From NCBI RefSeq assembly GCF_000400715.1, contig NZ_KE007347.1:1409382-1473381 (forward strand): DNA of 64,000 nt, in the 5' to 3' direction. Made by a program: the position numbers and the translations under genes. The DNA comes from Acinetobacter genomosp. 15BJ. GTDB lineage: Bacteria; Pseudomonadota; Gammaproteobacteria; Pseudomonadales; Moraxellaceae. The notes beneath the pieces are model-generated. The model searched no databases and had not been told where the DNA came from. It saw only the letters and a list, made by a program, of their open reading frames with translations. Positions 59,030 through 64,000 of the stretch are shown piece after piece (position 1 is the first letter of the stretch; each line of letters begins with the position of its first letter).

Positions 59030-59866
59030 TTAGCCAATACGACGTTTTAAACCCGTCATTTGTAGGACACGTGTTGAGATTTCCTCAATCGACATTTCCG
59101 TGACATTTAAATATTTAATTCCTTCAGAAATATAGATCCCTTCAATCGCGCGTAATTCCATTTGACACTGGCTGAAACTTGAATAGCGGCTATTCGCTTT
59201 ACGTTCGTTACGGATTGCCACCAAACGTTCGGCATCAATCATCAAACCAAATAGCTTGTTTTTATGTTCACGCAGTACTTTTGGCAAACGATTGTCATCC
59301 AAATCCTCTTCAGTCAATGGATAGTTTGCTACCCGAATACCAAATTGTAATGACAAATAAATTGAGGTCGGGGTTTTTCCTGAACGTGATACACCAATTA
59401 AAATAATGTCGGCTTTATCATAATGACGTGTTCTGGCACCATCATCATTGTCTAGTGCGAAATGTACCGCATCGATACGCGCTTTATAATATTCAGAATC
59501 GGTTACCGCATGGGTTTGTCCAACCAATGTCGTCGGTGGCGTACCTAATTCTTGTTCTAATTTACTAATCAAGCCTTCAAAAACGTCTAAGTTGACTGCC
59601 TTCGCAGTATTGATAATTTCACGGACATGCGGATCAACCAAAGTATCAAAAACTAGCGGCAAAGAACCATCACGACTTTGACATGCATTGATCTCTACAG
59701 CGACATTCATAGCCGCTTCTTCAGTCGTAATATACGGTATAATATGGATGTCAAAATCGACGTTTGGAAATTGCGCAAGTAGTGAATGTCCAAGGGTTTC
59801 TGCGGTAATTGCGGTACCATCTGAAATAAAAAAAACGCTCCGTTTAATTTCTTTACTTACGGGCAT
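59030..59866 (-). CDS. ppsR: Phosphoenolpyruvate synthase regulatory protein (kinase/pyrophosphorylase)
   Basis: 278 residues of the DUF299 family. The N-terminus has VFFISDGTAITAETLGHSLL and the P-loop is GVSRSGKTPTSIYLS. It switches PEP synthase off by ADP-dependent phosphorylation and on by phosphate-dependent removal. It is divergent from ppsA across 158 bp, the usual layout. I place the start at ATG 59866, with AAGGAG about 9 bp upstream; the TTG three bases earlier is too near. Confidence 0.95.
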   Translation of the reverse strand: MPVSKEIKRSVFFISDGTAITAETLGHSLLAQFPNVDFDIHIIPYITTEEAAMNVAVEINACQSRDGSLPLVFDTLVDPHVREIINTAKAVNLDVFEGLISKLEQELGTPPTTLVGQTHAVTDSEYYKARIDAVHFALDNDDGARTRHYDKADIILIGVSRSGKTPTSIYLSLQFGIRVANYPLTEEDLDDNRLPKVLREHKNKLFGLMIDAERLVAIRNERKANSRYSSFSQCQMELRAIEGIYISEGIKYLNVTEMSIEEISTRVLQMTGLKRRIG

Positions 59867-60024
59867 CAAAATTCTCCTTAAACATTTGTCTTAGTGCTCT
59901 ATAATCTTTATAGTAAACTCATCTAACATGACTGTCGCTTAGTAAAACACTAAATCTAAGCACTTTTGTATAATTTCATACCAATGATGGTCATTCATAC
60001 TGCAAAAAAAGTGGAGTAAATACT

Positions 60025-62403
60025 TTGGAAGCGCGCGTAATCGGTCTGGAAAAATTAGGAAAACACGATGTCGAACTCGTAGGTGGGAAAAACTCATCTT
60101 TGGGTGAAATGATCAGCCATTTATCCAATGCTGGTGTATCGGTACCTGGTGGCTTTGCAACTACTGCTGCTGCCTATCGTGAGTTCTTGGATCAAAGCGG
60201 CTTAAACGCTCGTATTCAGGCTGAACTTGTTCAGCTAAATGTAGAAGATGTAAATGCACTTGCTGAAACTGGTGCAAAAATCCGTAACTGGATTGTTGAA
60301 ACTCCGCTTACTGCGACATTAGAACAAGAAATTCGTGAAGCTTTTGCTGCACTTTCAAACGGCAACCCAGACATTGCTGTTGCGGTACGTTCTTCTGCAA
60401 CGGCTGAAGACTTACCAGATGCGTCTTTCGCAGGTCAACAAGAAACATTCCTCAATATTCGCGGTATTGATAATGTTCTTATCGCGATTAAAGAAGTTTT
60501 TGCTTCACTTTATAATGACCGCGCGATTGCTTACCGTGTACACCAAGGCTTTGAACATAGTGTTGTTGCCCTTTCTGCTGGTGTACAACGTATGGTTCGC
60601 TCTGAAACTGGTGCTGCAGGCGTCATGTTTACGCTTGATACAGAATCAGGTTTCCGTGATGTAGTCTTTATTACTGCATCATATGGTTTAGGCGAAATGG
60701 TTGTACAAGGTGCAGTCAACCCTGATGAATTCTATTTATCTAAACCGCTTTTAAATGCAGGTAAACACTCTGTTTTACGTCGTAACCTCGGTTCTAAACA
60801 CCAGAAAATGATTTATGGTGAAGAAGGCGCTGCGGGTAAATCAGTTGTTGTAGTTGATGTTGAAAAACCAGAACGCCAACAATTCGCATTAAATGATCAC
60901 GAATTGCACGAATTAGCAAAGCAAGCCTTGATCATCGAACAACACTACGGTTCACCGATGGATATCGAGTGGGCAAAAGATGGCGATGATGGTCAAATCT
61001 ATATTGTTCAAGCACGTCCAGAAACAGTAAAAAGCCGTCAAAATGTCGGTACCATGGAACGTTACTTGTTAAAACAACGCGGCACTGTCATCTGTGAAGG
61101 TCGTTCAATCGGTCAACGCATTGGTTCTGGTAAAGTGCGTGTTGTAACGTCTATTAAAGAAATGGATAAGGTTCAGGACGGTGACGTACTTGTATCTGAC
61201 ATGACTGACCCAGATTGGGAACCAGTGATGAAGCGTGCTGCTGCAATCGTTACCAACCGTGGTGGTCGTACTTGTCACGCAGCCATTATTGCACGTGAAT
61301 TAGGTGTTCCAGCAATCGTGGGTTGTGGTAATGCAACAGAAGTACTGACTGATGGTCAAGAAGTAACTGTTTCATGTGCTGAAGGTGATACTGGCTTCAT
61401 TTATGAAGGTGCATTAGATTTCGAAGTACAACGTAATTCGATTAATTCAATGCCATCACTACCGTTCAAAATCATGATGAACGTCGGTAACCCCGACCGT
61501 GCATTTGACTTCGCTCAAATCCCGAATGAAGGGATTGGCCTTGCACGTCTTGAGTTCATCATTAACCGTATGATCGGCGTACATCCTAAAGCATTGTTAA
61601 ACATTGACAGCTTGCCGCGCGAAACACGTGCTGCTGTTATGGCACGTACTTCTGGCTACTCTTCTCCAATCGAATTTTATGTCGAGAAGTTGGTTGAAGG
61701 TATTTCAACACTTGCTGCTGCATTTGCTGAGAAGCCAGTGATCGTACGTATGTCTGACTTCAAATCAAATGAATATGCAAACTTGATCGGTGGTAAGTTA
61801 TACGAACCAGAAGAAGAAAACCCAATGTTAGGCTTCCGTGGTGCAAGTCGTTATGTATCTGACAACTTCCGCGACTGTTTTGAGCTTGAATGTCGTGCCT
61901 TGAAAAAAGCACGTGATGAAATGGGTTTAACTAATATCCAGATCATGATTCCATTTGTACGTACAGTTTCTGAAGCGAAACGTGTGATTGAACTCCTTGC
62001 TCAGAACGGTTTAAAACGTGGTGAGAATGGTTTAAAAGTCATTATGATGTGTGAACTTCCAACCAATGCATTGTTGGCGGAACAGTTCCTTGAGCACTTC
62101 GATGGCTTCTCTATTGGTTCAAATGACTTAACACAATTAACACTCGGTCTTGACCGTGACTCTGGTATCGTATCTCACTTATTCGATGAGCGTGATCCAG
62201 CAGTTAAAGCGCTACTTTCTATGGCAATTCATGCTTGCCGTAAAGCAGGAAAATACGTTGGTATTTGTGGTCAAGGTCCTTCGGATCACCCTGACCTTGC
62301 TAAATGGCTCATGGAACAAGGTATTGAATCTGTGTCACTTAACCCTGACTCAGTACTTGATACTTGGTTCTTCCTTGCTGAAGAACAAATCAAGAAAGCC
62401 TAG
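60025..62403 (+). CDS. ppsA: Phosphoenolpyruvate synthase
   Basis: 792 residues; makes PEP from pyruvate and ATP in gluconeogenesis. The N-terminal ATP-grasp domain has [11 protein letters not shown] and [20 protein letters not shown]. The phosphohistidine domain has [21 protein letters not shown]. The C-terminal PEP/pyruvate barrel has [19 protein letters not shown] and the catalytic cysteine in [12 protein letters not shown]. The start is a TTG at 60025 with GGAG 8 bp upstream; no ATG fits. The products of malate, alanine and acetate catabolism elsewhere in the window would feed this step. Confidence 0.97.
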   Translation: MEARVIGLEKLGKHDVELVGGKNSSLGEMISHLSNAGVSVPGGFATTAAAYREFLDQSGLNARIQAELVQLNVEDVNALAETGAKIRNWIVETPLTATLEQEIREAFAALSNGNPDIAVAVRSSATAEDLPDASFAGQQETFLNIRGIDNVLIAIKEVFASLYNDRAIAYRVHQGFEHSVVALSAGVQRMVRSETGAAGVMFTLDTESGFRDVVFITASYGLGEMVVQGAVNPDEFYLSKPLLNAGKHSVLRRNLGSKHQKMIYGEEGAAGKSVVVVDVEKPERQQFALNDHELHELAKQALIIEQHYGSPMDIEWAKDGDDGQIYIVQARPETVKSRQNVGTMERYLLKQRGTVICEGRSIGQRIGSGKVRVVTSIKEMDKVQDGDVLVSDMTDPDWEPVMKRAAAIVTNRGGRTCHAAIIARELGVPAIVGCGNATEVLTDGQEVTVSCAEGDTGFIYEGALDFEVQRNSINSMPSLPFKIMMNVGNPDRAFDFAQIPNEGIGLARLEFIINRMIGVHPKALLNIDSLPRETRAAVMARTSGYSSPIEFYVEKLVEGISTLAAAFAEKPVIVRMSDFKSNEYANLIGGKLYEPEEENPMLGFRGASRYVSDNFRDCFELECRALKKARDEMGLTNIQIMIPFVRTVSEAKRVIELLAQNGLKRGENGLKVIMMCELPTNALLAEQFLEHFDGFSIGSNDLTQLTLGLDRDSGIVSHLFDERDPAVKALLSMAIHACRKAGKYVGICGQGPSDHPDLAKWLMEQGIESVSLNPDSVLDTWFFLAEEQIKKA

Positions 62404-62413
62404 TCTTTTTTAG

Positions 62414-62443
62414 AAAAAGACCCTCTTTCGTAGGGTCTTTTTT
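62414..62443 (+). terminator. Rho-independent terminator after ppsA
   Basis: Stem AAAAAGACCCT / AGGGTCTTTTT, 7-nt loop, followed by further T residues. Confidence 0.92.
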
Positions 62444-62471
62444 CATCTTTCGTAATTGAGATTTTAAAATT

Positions 62472-63233
62472 ATGCAAATTTACTTGGCTCGTAACAATCA
62501 ACAAGCAGGACCTTATAGTCTAGAACAAGTGAACCAAATGCTTGCCAGTCAACAAGTTTTATTGACGGATTTGGCTTGGCATGAAGGTATGGCCGAATGG
62601 AAAACACTTGGCGAACTGACACAAGGTAAACTTGTCTACGAACCTGTAGGTTACTCTCCTTTTAGTGCTCAAATTAAAACTGAAACGAACGAACCCGCGT
62701 ACAAAATCAAAGTCGAACAGAAAGCACCTGCTTTAGCTCCATTTCATTCTCGCGCCTTAGCTAAAATATTTGATTTAATCCTTTGGCTACCGATGGCATC
62801 AATTCCATCTTTCTTTTTTAATGAAAGCCAATATCAAGAGTTGTTTGAAATTCAAAAACAGATGCAAGCCACCCAAATTGCATCGGATAAAGCAGTAGAA
62901 TTGCAGCATCAATTGATGCAGCTAATTCCAAATGAAGCATGGATAATGATCTTTGCTTATCTCATTATCATGCTCATGATTCAAGCGTTCTTTATTGCAA
63001 AATCAGGTCAGAGTATTGGTAAAAAAATCGCCAAGATTAAAATTGTGGATGTCGAAACATCAGAAAAAGTCAACACAATTCGGGCCTTTTGGTTGAGAAG
63101 TGTGTTGTTTATCATTCTCAATCTTATCCTTGTACCAATCATTACTGTGATTGATTATGCTTTATTCGCATTTACTAAAAATCGTCAAACTTTGCACGAT
63201 AAATTGGCAAAAACCAAGGTCATTAAGCAGTAA
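62472..63233 (+). CDS. RDD-family membrane protein with N-terminal GYF_2 domain
   Basis: 253 residues. Residues 1-55 are a GYF_2-type domain (MQIYLARNNQQAGPYSLEQV, LAWHEGMAEWKTLGEL). Residues 90-253 are an RDD domain with three membrane segments and the motifs SRALAKIFDLILWLP and SIGKKIAKIKIVD. RDD proteins include ion antiporters, but a function here is unknown. GYF_2-RDD pairs are common in proteobacteria. Confidence 0.88.
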   Translation: MQIYLARNNQQAGPYSLEQVNQMLASQQVLLTDLAWHEGMAEWKTLGELTQGKLVYEPVGYSPFSAQIKTETNEPAYKIKVEQKAPALAPFHSRALAKIFDLILWLPMASIPSFFFNESQYQELFEIQKQMQATQIASDKAVELQHQLMQLIPNEAWIMIFAYLIIMLMIQAFFIAKSGQSIGKKIAKIKIVDVETSEKVNTIRAFWLRSVLFIILNLILVPIITVIDYALFAFTKNRQTLHDKLAKTKVIKQ

Positions 63234-63250
63234 TCACAAATCGATAAACA

Positions 63251-63276
63251 AAAGAGGATTTATTCCTCTTTTTTTA
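63251..63276 (+). terminator. Rho-independent terminator
   Basis: Stem AAAGAGGA / TCCTCTTT with a 5-nt loop and a T run, 18 bp after the RDD gene. Confidence 0.85.
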
Positions 63277-63420
63277 TGTATTAATCTGATATTTATATAA
63301 AAAACACAAATGCAAATAACAATCCCTACAAAATAAATCGGGTTTTAAAACAAGTATTTCACACGACTTTATGAGTAGCTTAGTTTTTCAATATAAGGCA
63401 TAATGCCCAACAACGTTGCG

Positions 63421-63474
63421 GTGTCGCGTGATTGCTAAGCATTTTTTAACCAATCCTTATCAATCACGCGACAC
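63421..63474. promoter_or_regulatory. Perfect 14-bp inverted repeat upstream of cyoA
   Basis: GTGTCGCGTGATTG at 63421-63434 and CAATCACGCGACAC at 63461-63474, with 26 bp between. It is GC-rich in an AT-rich leader and ends 58 bp before the cyoA start. The rest of the about 300-bp gap has no gene. Confidence 0.65.
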
Positions 63475-63532
63475 TTTAATCGCTATCCCATAATTTTAAT
63501 TAGGGAATGGGACTCTTCACCGAGGTTGTAAA

Positions 63533-64000
63533 ATGAGACAAACGATTTTAGCTGTATTGTCTTTATCAACGATGGCTGCGCTCTTGACTGGGTGCGGCGG
63601 TGATATGGTACTTCTAAACAATAAAGGTCCAGTTGGTCAAGGTCAAAGTAACCTGATGATGACTGCGATCTATTTAATGCTTTTGGTGGTGATTCCATCA
63701 ATCATTATGGCATTATGGTTTGGTTGGAAATATCGCGCATCGAATAAAGATGCAGACTATAAACCTACCTGGGCACACTCTACGACAATTGAGATCGTTG
63801 TATGGGGTGTACCTGTCATTATTATTGGTATTTTAGCTTGGTTAACTTGGTGGGGTTCCCACAAGTACGACCCTTACCGTCCGTTAGAATCAGATAAAGC
63901 ACCATTGACTATTCAAGCTGTCGCTGAACAGTTCAAATGGATTTTTATCTATCCTGAGCAAAACATTGCAACGGTAAACGAAGTACGCTTCCCAGAACAA
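63533..64000 (+). CDS. cyoA: Cytochrome bo3 ubiquinol oxidase subunit II, 5' part
   Basis: The first 156 codons, running off the right edge. The lipoprotein signal has the lipobox LLTGCGG with Cys21. Two membrane helices (about 43-65 and 87-107) are followed by the start of the periplasmic cupredoxin-like domain (FKWIFIYPEQNIATVNEV). This subunit belongs to the aerobic quinol oxidase that pumps protons. It should head a cyoABCDE operon beyond the window. GAGG lies 8 bp upstream of the ATG. Confidence 0.95.
   Translation, partial: MRQTILAVLSLSTMAALLTGCGGDMVLLNNKGPVGQGQSNLMMTAIYLMLLVVIPSIIMALWFGWKYRASNKDADYKPTWAHSTTIEIVVWGVPVIIIGILAWLTWWGSHKYDPYRPLESDKAPLTIQAVAEQFKWIFIYPEQNIATVNEVRFPEQ

Overview
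The window looks like chromosomal DNA of an Acinetobacter species. The base composition is moderately AT-rich. Hfq carries the long glycine-rich tail typical of Acinetobacter and Moraxella. The carnitine monooxygenase locus has the Acinetobacter layout, and the core genes (tsaE-mutL-miaA-hfq, glnS, ppiB, lpxH, ppsR/ppsA, cyoA) fit a strictly aerobic gammaproteobacterium. This placement is inference from gene content, because no rRNA or other phylogenetic marker was compared.

Layout. 1-4.4 kb: the N-terminal 1,460 codons of a trimeric autotransporter adhesin that runs off the left edge, with a very AT-rich 5' region. 4.9-8.3 kb: aspartate:alanine exchanger plus aspartate 4-decarboxylase. 8.3-16.9 kb: a six-gene carnitine/acylcarnitine catabolic operon (D-malate dehydrogenase, BCCT transporter, HSL-type hydrolase, CntA, semialdehyde dehydrogenase, CntB) with a divergent LysR regulator, followed by an EamA exporter and an outer-membrane porin. 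19.2-28.1 kb: a type VI secretion VgrG island. 28.4-32.8 kb: a CHMI-family isomerase, a Pif1-like helicase, a lipase-like hydrolase and a GAF regulator. 33-38.3 kb: ethanolamine catabolism (aldehyde dehydrogenase, permease, EutBC). 38.5-41.2 kb: glutamine amidotransferase, DUF1330 and MarR genes, and a frameshifted alpha/beta hydrolase. 41.2-64 kb: mostly housekeeping genes, plus a GGDEF/EAL protein, a luciferase-like monooxygenase, an orphan RelB-type antitoxin and the start of cyoA at the right edge.

The most unusual region is the VgrG island. A full VgrG is followed by a lysozyme-like effector and a membrane immunity protein. Next comes a second, truncated VgrG, an approximately 920-bp duplicate of the VgrG body with a different effector-loading tail. 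It is followed by a glycine-zipper effector with its immunity gene. Behind these lies a row of headless toxin tails, each abutting an immunity-like gene, one of which is frameshifted. This resembles the orphan toxin/immunity arrays of CDI and Rhs loci, here attached to VgrG.

The non-coding sequence holds several strong palindromes: a 26-bp perfect inverted repeat between marR and the hydrolase, twin TATATCG-N8-CGATATA sites before the luciferase-like gene, a 14-bp inverted repeat before cyoA, and a 10-bp repeat that could hide the ribosome-binding site of the EamA gene. Both clear frameshifts lie in homopolymer runs, so sequencing error must be excluded.
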